Part shown: positions 18,101 through 26,046 of the stretch, one piece after another
Layout of the letters: each line of letters starts with the position of its first letter
Position numbering within the stretch: the stretch's first letter is position 1
NCBI GenBank assembly: GCA_019217005.1
Contig: JAHBNG010000169.1
Location: 1-27,268, forward strand
Length of the DNA: 27,268 nt
Direction: 5' to 3'
Source of the DNA: Chloroflexi bacterium TSY
GTDB taxonomy: Bacteria > Chloroflexota > Anaerolineae > Caldilineales > Caldilineaceae
Notes under the pieces: generated by a model
Database searches by the model: none
Told to the model about the DNA's origin: nothing
Seen by the model: only the letters and a program-made list of their open reading frames with translations
Translations under genes and position numbers: made by a program

Positions 18101-20558
18101 TCAGCCCCTGAGCGGCAAGACCAAAATCGCCGGGCCGATAGCCAAGCTCAATTTCTTCCGTCTGGGTGATCATGGTAATGGGAATGCTGATTGCGCGATT
18201 TGCGCTTAGTTCCCATCTATTCGTGAGCCAGTCATGGAAATTATCTGCCACGGTTCTGGCGTGAGTGTTGGGGCAAAAGTAGTGATACTTGGCAAGGTGG
18301 GCGAAGGTGCGGTACTGAAACTGGGCCCAATGTGTGTTTTCGTCCGCCTGGCTGCCATCCCAAGTCCAGCCCATCTGGCTGTTTCCAGCATATCGGGAAT
18401 CCTGTACGAACAGAGGCATAAATGGACCCAAATTTGACTTGTCTGGATCTGTTACGTCATAGGCCTGTTGGGCATCTGCCAGAAAGCGAACGATATCATT
18501 AGCAATCGTACCCTCACCTGCCAAACAATAGGTAGCTGGGTCCTGATAGCCAGAGTAAAGTGGCCCTTCCCAGGGCAGTTTGCCATCTTGGTTCCATTGT
18601 AGAGCAAATTTCATGATATTGGGATAGATATCGCGTTCAACATCGCCCATCAGCCGGATCTCATCAAAGCGTGCACTGCCAACACCAGAACGCACTGGAC
18701 CACCAGTAGGGCGTAGATTGTCAAAAACCAATATTCCCTGACCTGCTCCATTTCCCGTCACTGTAATCTCATCAACATATGTGGTCTTGTGTGTACCACT
18801 TCTGTCCGCTGGCTCGATTACATTTTTATCCCCGATACGATTCTGGAAGAGATCAGATAAGGGTGAGAAGATCACATCCTTGATGCTGTCCACATCCAGA
18901 GCATCATTTTCGATTGCTCCCTCAGACTGCCAGTAACGTTTCATGAATCCAGCTGATGACATTTCCAGGGGGATCGTGAATTGTTGCCAGCCGCTAAATG
19001 TGTCAGAAATGATATGCTCCCAACGTTCGCCTCTCTGTTCGACAAGCTCGATTCGGATGTTGTTGCCCGAATTTGTACCCAAAATGTCCACCGTAACAGC
19101 ATCGAAAGTGGACCAGTTCGCGTTGGGGCTGATGCCGATCCCTGTCTCGCCAGCGCGAACATCATATGTGGCTTGCAAAGCGTATTGCGAGCCTGCCGCT
19201 CCAGGCACGACAACATCGTTGATGATGCTTCCACCATCAACGGCATACTGCCACCAGCCTTGGTTGTCCCCATCCTCAAACCCCTCCCCAAACGTGGCAG
19301 GCAAAGGTTCCAAAGCCAAACTCTCAATATGCGCCTCATCGAGTCGATTATTGCCTGTTTCCACATGGTTTGGCGGCCAATCGGTTCTTTCACGAAAGTC
19401 AGTAAAGGGTATCGTGATGAACCGCCAATGGGATACTGTATCGGTGATCAGATATTCATAATATTCCTGGTTGAAGTATTCTGCGTCTACATCCGGCGCA
19501 GGATCGGTTAGCTGTATGCGGATTCGCTCACCCTGGCCATTCCCCTGGAACCAGAGCTGAATTCCATCATAATCGCGCCAGTCCTGACCAATCGTTTTAC
19601 TCACACCGGCAAATCCATTCCACGGGACGCTGTAGGTGAACACCAAGGTGTACGAGGTGTTCTCTGCGCCAGGTGTGATCGTTTCTGCTGTGAAAGTTGT
19701 TCCGTCTCCATAGTAGTTCCACCAGTCAACCAACTCTCTATGCCTAAAATCATCAACGACGCTCCAGCGAAAATCTTCTATCGCGGTCAACCCGTCGTTG
19801 AGGGATGCGACCATGCAGTCAGCCAGATTCTTGTATTCATGCTTGCCCGTCGACTGGAAAGCCAGGTACAGAGTGTCAACCATCCATTGATCGGCATCCG
19901 GCGCACTGGCATACTTGTAATCATCTGGCGCAAGGTAGGCTGGTCGGTCGGGATCGGGATTGCTCGGATCTCCTTCATAGGTCAAATAGGCTGTGTTGGG
20001 TGGTATTGGTACGCCACCAATCTTCGTCTTTCCATCTATATCGATCAACCAATGAACCAGACAGGGAAAATAGGGCGGTGGTTCTCCTTGAAAATCATGG
20101 TTGCTATCGGGCAGACGAGGTGTCTCTTGACCGTCGTGAGGCATCTTATAGTTGCGTATATAATTGAGCGTTCTGTCAAAATAGCTGAAATCATGATGAA
20201 TGGAACCATATACGGCATGGTAATACAAAACGAGCGCCATAGTTTCGCTCGTTGTAGAGCCTGTCACCATCGCCCCATGAGTAAGAGCATGGTACTCGTG
20301 ATAAATGCCTCCCTCCTGACTACGGGCGTTTGGGGGCGGACCTACATTCCCTTCAAGATAGTTTTGCAAGTTGGTGATGACGGATTGTGGACCTTCTATT
20401 GTCGCTAAATATCTGGGGTATTCGGGGGATCGATTTTGACGAATTGTGGTGACATTCAAATCCGCTCTGGCAAAAGGAGTAAAGAGACAATATAGGGAGA
20501 ATATGCAAAAGCATCCGACCAAAATTGCGACAAGTACGAACTTGATTTGATTCAACAT
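15144..20558 (-). CDS. Giant secreted toroid/CBM/FG-GAP/FnIII protein with Chloroflexota C-terminal tail
   Basis: 1804-residue exported protein; AAAGGAGGG precedes ATG 20558. Signal peptide 1-32 (VAILVGCFCIFSLYCLF, cut near ARA-DL). Residues 35-260 and 630-885 are helical and look like two halves of one (alpha/alpha) toroid enzyme (YHEYHALTHGAMVTGSTTSE; NSQMGWTWDGSQADENTHWA). Between them are two jelly-roll carbohydrate-binding modules of CBM11/CIA30 type (about 263-419 and 420-615; YDGIQLWFQGNGQGERIRIQ). Residues 890-1605 hold FG-GAP repeats with 13 canonical DxDxDGxxD calcium loops and one weaker copy. Then a fibronectin type III domain (1605-1710), a Thr/Pro linker (1710-1790) and the ending NNVYLPLVQK, typical of Chloroflexota surface proteins. 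Likely a cell-surface polysaccharide-binding or -cleaving protein. It follows lacI by 69 bases, so probably co-regulated. Confidence 0.85.
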   Translation of the reverse strand: MLNQIKFVLVAILVGCFCIFSLYCLFTPFARADLNVTTIRQNRSPEYPRYLATIEGPQSVITNLQNYLEGNVGPPPNARSQEGGIYHEYHALTHGAMVTGSTTSETMALVLYYHAVYGSIHHDFSYFDRTLNYIRNYKMPHDGQETPRLPDSNHDFQGEPPPYFPCLVHWLIDIDGKTKIGGVPIPPNTAYLTYEGDPSNPDPDRPAYLAPDDYKYASAPDADQWMVDTLYLAFQSTGKHEYKNLADCMVASLNDGLTAIEDFRWSVVDDFRHRELVDWWNYYGDGTTFTAETITPGAENTSYTLVFTYSVPWNGFAGVSKTIGQDWRDYDGIQLWFQGNGQGERIRIQLTDPAPDVDAEYFNQEYYEYLITDTVSHWRFITIPFTDFRERTDWPPNHVETGNNRLDEAHIESLALEPLPATFGEGFEDGDNQGWWQYAVDGGSIINDVVVPGAAGSQYALQATYDVRAGETGIGISPNANWSTFDAVTVDILGTNSGNNIRIELVEQRGERWEHIISDTFSGWQQFTIPLEMSSAGFMKRYWQSEGAIENDALDVDSIKDVIFSPLSDLFQNRIGDKNVIEPADRSGTHKTTYVDEITVTGNGAGQGILVFDNLRPTGGPVRSGVGSARFDEIRLMGDVERDIYPNIMKFALQWNQDGKLPWEGPLYSGYQDPATYCLAGEGTIANDIVRFLADAQQAYDVTDPDKSNLGPFMPLFVQDSRYAGNSQMGWTWDGSQADENTHWAQFQYRTFAHLAKYHYFCPNTHARTVADNFHDWLTNRWELSANRAISIPITMITQTEEIELGYRPGDFGLAAQGLIYLAAQTGETHYRQDAEALLATLADQQDTIGAFPNNEFRFGFEQAEVGIAFALYEWLLPPTKVPEKDPPSFPIFASPTILDAGVGDGGLAAICGADFDNDGDIDLAAPGNGGNSIVIFRNEKAMRFTVHKGPGGNLPRSLACADLDNDGYVDLLVPVVEGFGTPTTGVAVLWNSGDGIHFSGAEGSTFGTNQYPLPVAAADLNQDGKSDLVAASAADEVAVLLNQGERSFAPYAGYEVDDDPWDIAVADFNGDTWPDIATTNIAADTISLLLNRQNGTFGASVQIDLDADAQPAPIVAADIDGDTNIDLVISTIGTDETLLLRGNGDGTFHKPQSLGRTPKPISIVTGDWNNDGQLDIAVSLLDQSHLVVFRNLGEGNFAPAERWTTGTYNGFTLSGTPASTMFAGDVDGNGTPDLATLKTSVASAAGQIAVMLNKGDGHFHTGLSIAVAPDPYNISGADINQDGVVDFAIAHKSQAFNDPITSTSVLLSTGMGTYSRTDLNTGFEQTGIHLGLLNGDDYVDLVVTNPIAAYAGDGAGGFVRAYSGNGGSIDSLFANDLDGDGDIDLVTGSTAPRSAIQVFLNDGAADFGMLNRNLSPVSWIDHYNGADMDGDKDVDLLVLSEDLLAVHYNNGAADFTESTILPLPFGPFHGPAAAGGDFDADGDNDLVVIGNSGFGGDCGILVFDNLGGGSWSDWTCLIKNTNFNDVLAADFDGDGDIDIAAAKDQWPDDDSLVLLLNQGKGTFFAAEEFAVGQMPFALFSADFDEDGDVDVAIANRESNDVTLLYGLATNSPPAMPSSNLPVNGAIVPTDLVTLSWSISDPDFGEWVEVDIYLGTDSTPPMIQSVYTRTWYTLSSLSPNSTYHWRIVARDSRGLETSGPLWQFTTSPPPPTPTHTHTPTNTSTPTPTHTPTPTITNIPMPTHTPTPTITNTPMPTHTPKPTIASTPANPLIPTAMFTPTNTPTSISRPTEKIRNNVYLPLVQK
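15282..15420 (-). repeat. 42-bp coding repeats of the Thr/Pro linker
   Basis: Three phased units (marks at 15282, 15324, 15366) encode the 14-residue unit THTPTPTITNxPMP in the linker of the giant secreted protein, with a shorter variant on the N-terminal side. The linker probably spaces the globular part from the cell surface. Repeat number is likely to vary between strains. Confidence 0.8.
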
Positions 20559-20627
20559 CGTTCCCTCCTTTGGGAATAGAAGTCATCTTGCCTCAGATTC
20601 GATTATAGGCCAGATTGTAACTGATGA

Positions 20628-21647
20628 TTAACTACCGCAAGACTTTCGTTTAACCAGCTCTGGTTGAAGAATATGATGTGGTTGTTGGCCTGCGTTTGTA
20701 ATCAAGTGAATCAAAGATTCAGCTGCGGTACGTCCGAGTTGGAAAATCGGCTGATTGATAGTCGTTAAAGGCGGATGAGTATCTTTAGCCTGACGGATGT
20801 TATCAAAACCAATTACAGCCATTTGATCCGGTATCGTAATATCCTTCTCTTGTAAGGCACGCATAGCACCAATAGCCATTGCGTCGCTAGCTGCAAACAA
20901 GGCCGTCGGTCTATCCTCTAGGTCCAGCAACTGTTCCATGCCTAGATATCCACTCAATTCATCGAAGTCACCTTCAACACACAGAGCTGGATCCCTTTGC
21001 AGTCCAGCTTCATGTAAAGCATCTTCATATCCTTTCAAACGGTCAAGCCCTGCGGCCATCGAAGGCAACCCCGTGATTGTCGCAATTCGTCTATGTCCCA
21101 GACTGATCAGATGTTGAGTGGCCAACCGGGCACCCCGATAGTTATCAATGTCAACGAAGTTTGTAGACAGTTTGGATTGACCAGGGAGTTTGCCTATATG
21201 GACAAAGGTTGTCTTGGCTTCGAGAAAGCGAGTGATGAACGTATCTCGTTTATCGGTTGTGGTCAAAATAAAGCCATCCACGGGTATCTTCATCACCCGC
21301 TCATATGTTTCCTTAGAGGCGTCCAGATCGGCAAAATAAACGGTCACAGCATATCCTTGCTCCTGACAGAAATCGGCGATTCCCCTTAAGACAGTGATAT
21401 AGAATGGGTGGCTAAGTACAGATTGTACATGTGCTGGAAAGATTGCTCCTATCAAGCGAAACGAGCCTTTGGTTGCCAGATTTCGGGCTACAAAATTGGG
21501 TTTATAGCCCAGCTCTTTAGCAGATTGGAGCACACGTTGACGCGTCGCGTCTGTAACAGAAACAGTGAGTTTGTTATTCAATACACGTGAAACTGTCGCA
21601 GTGGAGACACCAGCAGCCTTAGCAATATCTTTTAATGTTGATGGCAT
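20628..21647 (-). CDS. LacI-family transcriptional repressor
   Basis: 339-residue DNA-binding regulator. N-terminal helix-turn-helix at residues 4-25 (TLKDIAKAAGVSTATVSRVL), hinge YKPNFVARNLATK, then a periplasmic-binding-protein-like sugar sensor (GAIFPAHVQSVLSHPFYITV; NYRGARLATQHLISLGHRRI; TALFAASDAMAIGAMRALQE; AVIGFDNIRQAKDTHPPLTT). Length and order are standard. The small-molecule effector cannot be read. ATG 21647 lies 30 bases downstream of a perfect operator palindrome and a consensus promoter, so it very likely represses its own transcription and, through co-transcription, the secreted protein downstream. Confidence 0.93.
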   Translation of the reverse strand: MPSTLKDIAKAAGVSTATVSRVLNNKLTVSVTDATRQRVLQSAKELGYKPNFVARNLATKGSFRLIGAIFPAHVQSVLSHPFYITVLRGIADFCQEQGYAVTVYFADLDASKETYERVMKIPVDGFILTTTDKRDTFITRFLEAKTTFVHIGKLPGQSKLSTNFVDIDNYRGARLATQHLISLGHRRIATITGLPSMAAGLDRLKGYEDALHEAGLQRDPALCVEGDFDELSGYLGMEQLLDLEDRPTALFAASDAMAIGAMRALQEKDITIPDQMAVIGFDNIRQAKDTHPPLTTINQPIFQLGRTAAESLIHLITNAGQQPHHILQPELVKRKSCGS

Positions 21648-21676
21648 GTTACATAATCCACATAATGTGACAAATG

Positions 21677-21709
21677 GAATGTAAGCGTTTACAGTAAACG
21701 CTTACATTC
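21677..21709. promoter_or_regulatory. Perfect 33-bp palindromic LacI-type operator
   Basis: Two 16-bp arms (21677-21692 and 21694-21709) around a single central A. Each arm contains a complete LacI/GalR-type site: GTAAGCGTTTAC at 21681-21692 and GTAAACGCTTAC at 21694-21705, each nearly palindromic around a central CG. This gives two adjacent dimer sites 13 bp apart centre to centre. It overlaps the -10 box and the expected start of transcription of lacI. Confidence 0.88.
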
Positions 21710-21734
21710 TAGCACAAGCAATTTCCTTTGTCAA
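21706..21734 (-). promoter_or_regulatory. Consensus promoter of lacI and the secreted-protein gene
   Basis: Minus strand: -35 TTGACA (21734-21729), 17-bp spacer, -10 TAGAAT (21711-21706). The -10 overlaps the end of the operator, a layout expected for repression by blocking polymerase. Confidence 0.8.
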
Positions 21735-22149
21735 GGGATTCATTAATTCTGGGTGTATTTCGCTCTTGTCGCAAGATCCGCTCCATACAGTGAGAGCAGT
21801 CAGTTGCAACGGAAAAGTATCGAATTTCTCATTCTGCTTGGTCACAATCGCCTAGCGACCGCCAGGGGCAACGAATCTGTTTTGTTCAGTACATAACGTT
21901 GCCTGAAACCGCGCCTCCAAACTGAAGAGCATCCATTGATTCTTGACTAATATGATCCAAATGCGTTTTCTATTGGACAACCAGCAAAAGAGCTGAAATG
22001 AGGCAAACCCTGCGAAGCCAAATAAGAGGAAACACGAAGAACCGTCGGCAGTTCAAGTAGCGAACTGAAGTCTTCTTCGACTCGTTCAAACTGCGTCACC
22101 TTCGGAACAAGCGTTTGCAAACCAGAACGGGTCGATCAGTGCAGCTTGT
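21735..22149. other. Intergenic stretch without a supported gene
   Basis: About 415 bases between the lacI promoter and the dioxygenase stop. I find no ORF with a family pattern, no terminator and no inverted repeat of note. A minus-strand frame at about 22130-21960 has some protein-like composition (VEEDFSSLLELPTVLRVSSY) and may be an eroded gene that I cannot name. Confidence 0.4.
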
Positions 22150-22956
22150 TTATACAGAAATGAGTTCAGGATAGATGCTACCTTTCAAGACTTCACCAAC
22201 CTCCACAATCTCGACATCGCCTTGTCGAGCATTCCAGTTGTTGCCGAGACGGCGGGTATAGCCGGGCATCAGGTGCATAATGTAGCTGCGACGCGGGTTG
22301 CCGGTCTTGTTGCCATAGGAGCCGTGAAAAGTGCGGCAATGATGAAAATGACAGTGACCCGCTGCAACTTCGCAGGGAATGGGCGTCAGGTTGGCGTCTT
22401 CTGGGATGCCTCTCTGTTTGAAGAGCCAGTGAGGATCGCTCGCGTCTACATCTTCACGAGCGTATTTTAGCGGCCAACGATGACTTCCTGGAATGACGTG
22501 CATACAGCCATTCTCTATGGTGGCATCGTCCAGCGCGATCCAACAAGTGCCTAACTCTGCCGGTCCCACTTGATCCCAGTAAGTGTAATCTTGATGCCAG
22601 GCCAGCATGGCCTTCTCATCAAAGGGCGGCTTGTAGATCATCTGATCTTCCCACAGCCGTACGGGACCCGCCATCAGATCACGCGCCAACGCACTGATTG
22701 CCTCATTTTTGATGAGTTCCGCAAAGACCCGATCATGGCGAAAGAGGTTGACCACTTTAACTGACGGCAGTTGTCCCTTGGCACTGGATTTCTTGACGGT
22801 CTCACCCATGAGATGTTCTGGAAACGGATGACTGCCATCGAGGATGGCATCGATGTGCGCTTTTAGCGTCGTAATCTGTTCGTCGGACAGCACGCGCGGT
22901 CCATGGACATGGCCATAGGTTTGATAGTGTTCGATTTGCTCATTAGTGAAGTGCAT
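22150..22956 (-). CDS. Phytanoyl-CoA dioxygenase family Fe(II)/2-oxoglutarate enzyme
   Basis: 268-residue cytoplasmic non-haem iron oxygenase that would hydroxylate an organic substrate using 2-oxoglutarate and O2. The iron site is complete: His121-x-Asp123 (AWHQDYTYW) and distal His211 (CRTFHGSYGN), with Arg222/Arg223 for 2-oxoglutarate. GCMHVIPGSHRWPL is the usual conserved strand. Length fits the family. Start at ATG 22956 is supported by GGAG seven bases upstream; the in-frame ATG at 22995 lacks one. Substrate unknown; in Chloroflexota and Planctomycetota such genes are numerous in sugar and osmolyte clusters. Confidence 0.88.
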   Translation of the reverse strand: MHFTNEQIEHYQTYGHVHGPRVLSDEQITTLKAHIDAILDGSHPFPEHLMGETVKKSSAKGQLPSVKVVNLFRHDRVFAELIKNEAISALARDLMAGPVRLWEDQMIYKPPFDEKAMLAWHQDYTYWDQVGPAELGTCWIALDDATIENGCMHVIPGSHRWPLKYAREDVDASDPHWLFKQRGIPEDANLTPIPCEVAAGHCHFHHCRTFHGSYGNKTGNPRRSYIMHLMPGYTRRLGNNWNARQGDVEIVEVGEVLKGSIYPELISV

Positions 22957-23060
22957 CGTGATCTCCGTTATGGGATTGCTTGTGAGGCAATCCATACATC
23001 AAAGTTTTTGGCATCAGTCATCGTTCGGGCAAATGGCAGAGCCTATGCCTTGGCGATGCT

Positions 23061-23081
23061 GAACAAACAGGCTGTTTGTTC
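23061..23081. promoter_or_regulatory. Perfect 21-bp palindrome upstream of the dioxygenase gene
   Basis: GAACAAACAG, one central G, CTGTTTGTTC. It lies in the 160-base gap between the sigma factor stop and the dioxygenase start. There is no T-run on either side, so a terminator is unlikely; it looks like an operator for a dimeric repressor. The GAAC/GTTC ends recall SOS boxes, but the spacing does not fit the known short Gram-positive form. Confidence 0.45.
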
Positions 23082-23117
23082 TACTTTTGGCCGAAACGAT
23101 GACCAAAGCTATTCCAT

Positions 23118-23690
23118 TTAACGTACGTCAAGCATTTCGCGCATCTTTTTTAAGCAGCGTGCCCGGGTTGGACCGATACTACCCTCGGCCATCCCAAGAC
23201 GATCAGCAATCTCGATATAGGAGGGTTCCTCGGCTTCAAAATAGAGCGCGGTTAATAAAGTACGGCAGCGCTCACCCACCAAGTTGAGTCCGCTGTTGAT
23301 CCATTCTACCAATTCCCATTGCTCTACCTCATTCTTTTTTCCTGGGAGAGACAACACCTCTTCACCGTCATCTATCGGGGCAAAGGCAGCCTTTTTCTGA
23401 CGTTCGAACATGCGCCATGTGTGGCGTCGCGCGACAGTTGCAAGCCAGCCACCTAGATTGCTATCCTCACGCAGAGTATCCAAACTGTTGATCAACGCGG
23501 TAAAAGATGTCTGGGCAATATCGGCCGCGTCGTCAGCAGAGAGTCCATAATTGAGAGGAATTGAATATACGAGGCGTTCGTATTTGTCAACTAACTGCTG
23601 CCAAGAAGGCAGGTCTCCGTCTCTGCAGCGAGCCAGAAGTTCGGCATCGGAGGGAAACGAGGGTTTGGATGAAGCGTATTTCTTGAGCAT
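23118..23690 (-). CDS. ECF-type RNA polymerase sigma factor
   Basis: 190-residue sigma-70 family factor of the extracytoplasmic-function group. Region 2 (DAELLARCRDGDLPSWQQLV; DDAADIAQTSFTALINSLDT; NLGGWLATVARRHTWRMF) recognises the -10 element; region 4 (CRTLLTALYFEAEEPSYIEI; GMAEGSIGPTRARCLKKMRE) recognises the -35 element. ATG 23690 is preferred to the TTG at 23699; neither has a good ribosome site. No anti-sigma gene is adjacent, so control is not visible. The gene on its 3' side is the dioxygenase, 160 bases away. Confidence 0.9.
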   Translation of the reverse strand: MLKKYASSKPSFPSDAELLARCRDGDLPSWQQLVDKYERLVYSIPLNYGLSADDAADIAQTSFTALINSLDTLREDSNLGGWLATVARRHTWRMFERQKKAAFAPIDDGEEVLSLPGKKNEVEQWELVEWINSGLNLVGERCRTLLTALYFEAEEPSYIEIADRLGMAEGSIGPTRARCLKKMREMLDVR

Positions 23691-23783
23691 GTTACACAAT
23701 CTATGTTTTTTTCAAAATCGGGCGTGCCTCAGCATTCCAGAAACGGATTTGGGGGTGATGGTTTTTGCAATGACCTAAGAACC

Positions 23784-23854
23784 TATCCGAAAAGTGGTTG
23801 TGAGTCCAAGCAGCCTCTCGGGCGAGAATAGATCGTCACAGAACTTTTCGGATA
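23784..23854. repeat. Short MITE-like palindromic repeat, copy 2
   Basis: A 71-bp unit with the same 12-bp inverted repeats as the copy at 3908 (23784-23795 and 23843-23854), the same AGAACC lead-in and related interior. AGAAC occurs on both outer sides (23778-23782 and 23855-23859). It lies between the histidine kinase stop and the sigma factor start, where a hairpin of this kind could also act on transcript ends. Confidence 0.7.
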
Positions 23855-23892
23855 AGAACTAAGAGGAATATAGAGGTGAGAGGTTCTACTGC

Positions 23893-24816
23893 CTATTGTG
23901 CAGAAGGAATGACGACGGATACGATTGTCCCTTTCTGGGAGTTGGACTCTATTGTAAATGTTCCGCCGTGTAAAGCAGCTCTCTCGCTCATGCCCATTAA
24001 GCCAAAATTTCCATTCTGACTCAGGTTTGTTAAATCAGGTACCTCAAATCCCTGCCCATCATCTCGAATATATAGATGGGCTCTATTTTTCTCAAAGCCC
24101 AGCTGCATGCGTGCTTTGTTGGCCTTTGCATGAAGGATGACGTTTCGTAAGGCTGTTTGGGCGATGCGGTAGAGGGTCAACTCGGTGGCTGCAGGGAGGC
24201 GTTCTTCTTCACCCTCCACAGAGAACTGAATGTCAATGCCAGTGCGTTCCTTCTTTTCTTGAGCCAAAATGCGCAATGCTGGAATCAATCCCAACTCATC
24301 CAGGTAGGTGGGACGAAGATCCTGAATAAAGCGACGAATGTGGTCGATGGTGTCGGTCAGGATGGTGTGCATTCGATCCAGATCTGTTGCAACTGGTGAT
24401 TTGCCATGGTCAAAGCGCACGAGTTCAACTTGCTGATTGAGTAGAATGAGCCGGTGAATTGTATCATCGTGCAACTCCCGCGCGAGCCTCATCCGCTCCT
24501 CTTCTTGACCATGGGTGACGGCTTCTGCATAGTTGCGGTAGCGCTGGTTCAGCCCCTCAGCCCGAACCACCGATTGGCGAAGCTTCTGATTATCCCGTTG
24601 AGCCGCTACCACCTCGCGCCAGCGTCGCCACGAGTAGATGGCAAAGCCCACGGCACCAATCAACAACAGCGTAAATATCTCGGTCAAAAGCAGATGTTCC
24701 AGCGAGATCATCCACGCGGCAAATGGATCCACAAATCCCAAAAAGAGTTCGGCTATGGCCGCCAACAGAGCAACAGCCAGGATAATGAGTAGGTCGAATC
24801 GTGCTTGGGAACGCAT
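23893..24816 (-). CDS. Membrane sensor histidine kinase, NarL/LiaS type (HisKA_3)
   Basis: 307-residue sensor kinase. Two membrane spans (8-30 and 43-62) with a very short outer loop, so it probably senses a signal in the membrane or from a partner. A coiled-coil follows (65-105), then the HisKA_3 phosphoacceptor RMRLARELHDDTIHRL with His116. The HATPase domain has the N box ALRNVILHAKANKARM (Asn225), G1 RDDGQGFEV (Asp253) and GLMGMSERAALHGG. It phosphorylates the regulator encoded just upstream. Its ATG shares one base with that gene's TGA, so the two are translationally coupled. Confidence 0.93.
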   Translation of the reverse strand: MRSQARFDLLIILAVALLAAIAELFLGFVDPFAAWMISLEHLLLTEIFTLLLIGAVGFAIYSWRRWREVVAAQRDNQKLRQSVVRAEGLNQRYRNYAEAVTHGQEEERMRLARELHDDTIHRLILLNQQVELVRFDHGKSPVATDLDRMHTILTDTIDHIRRFIQDLRPTYLDELGLIPALRILAQEKKERTGIDIQFSVEGEEERLPAATELTLYRIAQTALRNVILHAKANKARMQLGFEKNRAHLYIRDDGQGFEVPDLTNLSQNGNFGLMGMSERAALHGGTFTIESNSQKGTIVSVVIPSAQ

Positions 24817-25469
24817 CAGTCAACTTCCAATGTAATTAAGTTCAGCGAGATAGCCTTTGTTACGGCTTCAGTACGGCTGTAGACACCTAGCTTATCGAAA
24901 ATTTTCCTCAGATGGCCCTGAACAGTTCGCGCGCTAATATTCAGCTTGCTACCGATCTCCATATTGGTATGGCCATGGGCTGCTTCGTGCAACACTTCGA
25001 TCTCTCGCTCCGAGAGAGCAGTGGGCGACGGTTCCTGGCCAGCGTTCATCATGTAGTTCATCACCTTGGTGGCAATGGCTGGATCCAACGAAGATTCACC
25101 GGCGTGGACTGTTTCCACGGCGTGGATGAGCTTTAGCGGAGAGGTGTTTTTGAGCGCGTACCCATTGGCCCCAGCCTGAATCGCAGTCACCACATAGGGA
25201 TCATCGTCATAGGCCGACAGCACCAGAACTTTCATATCTGCATAGTGCTCACGAATCCAGCGAGAAAGATCAATACCGCCCATGCGTGGCATCTTCACAT
25301 CGACCAGCACCACATCTGGTATTTCACGGTTGATCAGCATTTGTGCTGCCACCCCGTCATCGGCTTCGCCGACCACTTCAATCCTCTCTGAACGTTCTAG
25401 AAATTGGCGGATTCCGGCCCGTACCATGGCGTGGTCATCTACGAGTATCACTTGGATTTTTTCATTCAT
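24816..25469 (-). CDS. NarL/LuxR-family response regulator
   Basis: 217-residue two-component regulator. Receiver domain 1-120 with acidic pocket Asp11-Asp12, phosphoacceptor Asp57 (VVLVDVKMPRMGG), Ser85 and Lys107. C-terminal LuxR-type helix-turn-helix from about 150 (LSEREIEVLHEAAHGHTNME; LNISARTVQGHLRKIFDKLG). First gene of the pair; an AGGA ribosome site precedes ATG 25469. Target genes are not evident; no matching inverted repeat is seen at neighbouring promoters. Confidence 0.94.
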   Translation of the reverse strand: MNEKIQVILVDDHAMVRAGIRQFLERSERIEVVGEADDGVAAQMLINREIPDVVLVDVKMPRMGGIDLSRWIREHYADMKVLVLSAYDDDPYVVTAIQAGANGYALKNTSPLKLIHAVETVHAGESSLDPAIATKVMNYMMNAGQEPSPTALSEREIEVLHEAAHGHTNMEIGSKLNISARTVQGHLRKIFDKLGVYSRTEAVTKAISLNLITLEVD

Positions 25470-26046
25470 CGATCGTTCCTACTTGGGCGAAGTCAGAAGC
25501 AAGATGGCTCATCTATGAAAAGAGTACAAACCAGCGTACGCCGCATCAAATTTTATAATTTCGCATACTTTCAGCTATTGAACGAACAGGATAGTCACAA
25601 AGGAACAACGCCCAGAATCGCTACGAAAATTTTCGGCTGCTCTATTTTTATCACACCTTCACCAACGTGTCGAGTGCAAGATGGCGTGCCGATAACGCGC
25701 CATATGGCCTGTTGGATGCGGTACACATGGCGCTACCACAGCAGGCCATAGTCGCCTCAAGACGATGCGCTGATGGCGGTTAGCAAGCGACTCATTTCGG
25801 GCTACAATTGAGAGCGTTGGAACTGATGGTAAGCATCCAACACAAGAACTGATCTTTGGTCTACACGGGTTCGTGGATCGAGACGTTACGCTGTGGCGAG
25901 TAGCGGGTGTATGTACCACGCGCCACCCCCTGTTTGCCACCTGACTCGGCAAACCCAGCTTCTTGCGTAGAACCAACATTATGTAATCGCTACACCAAAC
26001 GTGAATGCAAATGTCATGGGGTAGCACAATCGATAAAGGAACCGAT
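25470..26046. other. Intergenic stretch between divergent genes, no gene seen
   Basis: About 575 bases between the starts of the response regulator (minus) and the lipoprotein (plus); both promoters should be here. ORFs of 115-166 codons cross it, but they overlap one another, match nothing I know and lack ribosome sites. I see no convincing repeat or RNA gene. Confidence 0.5.
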
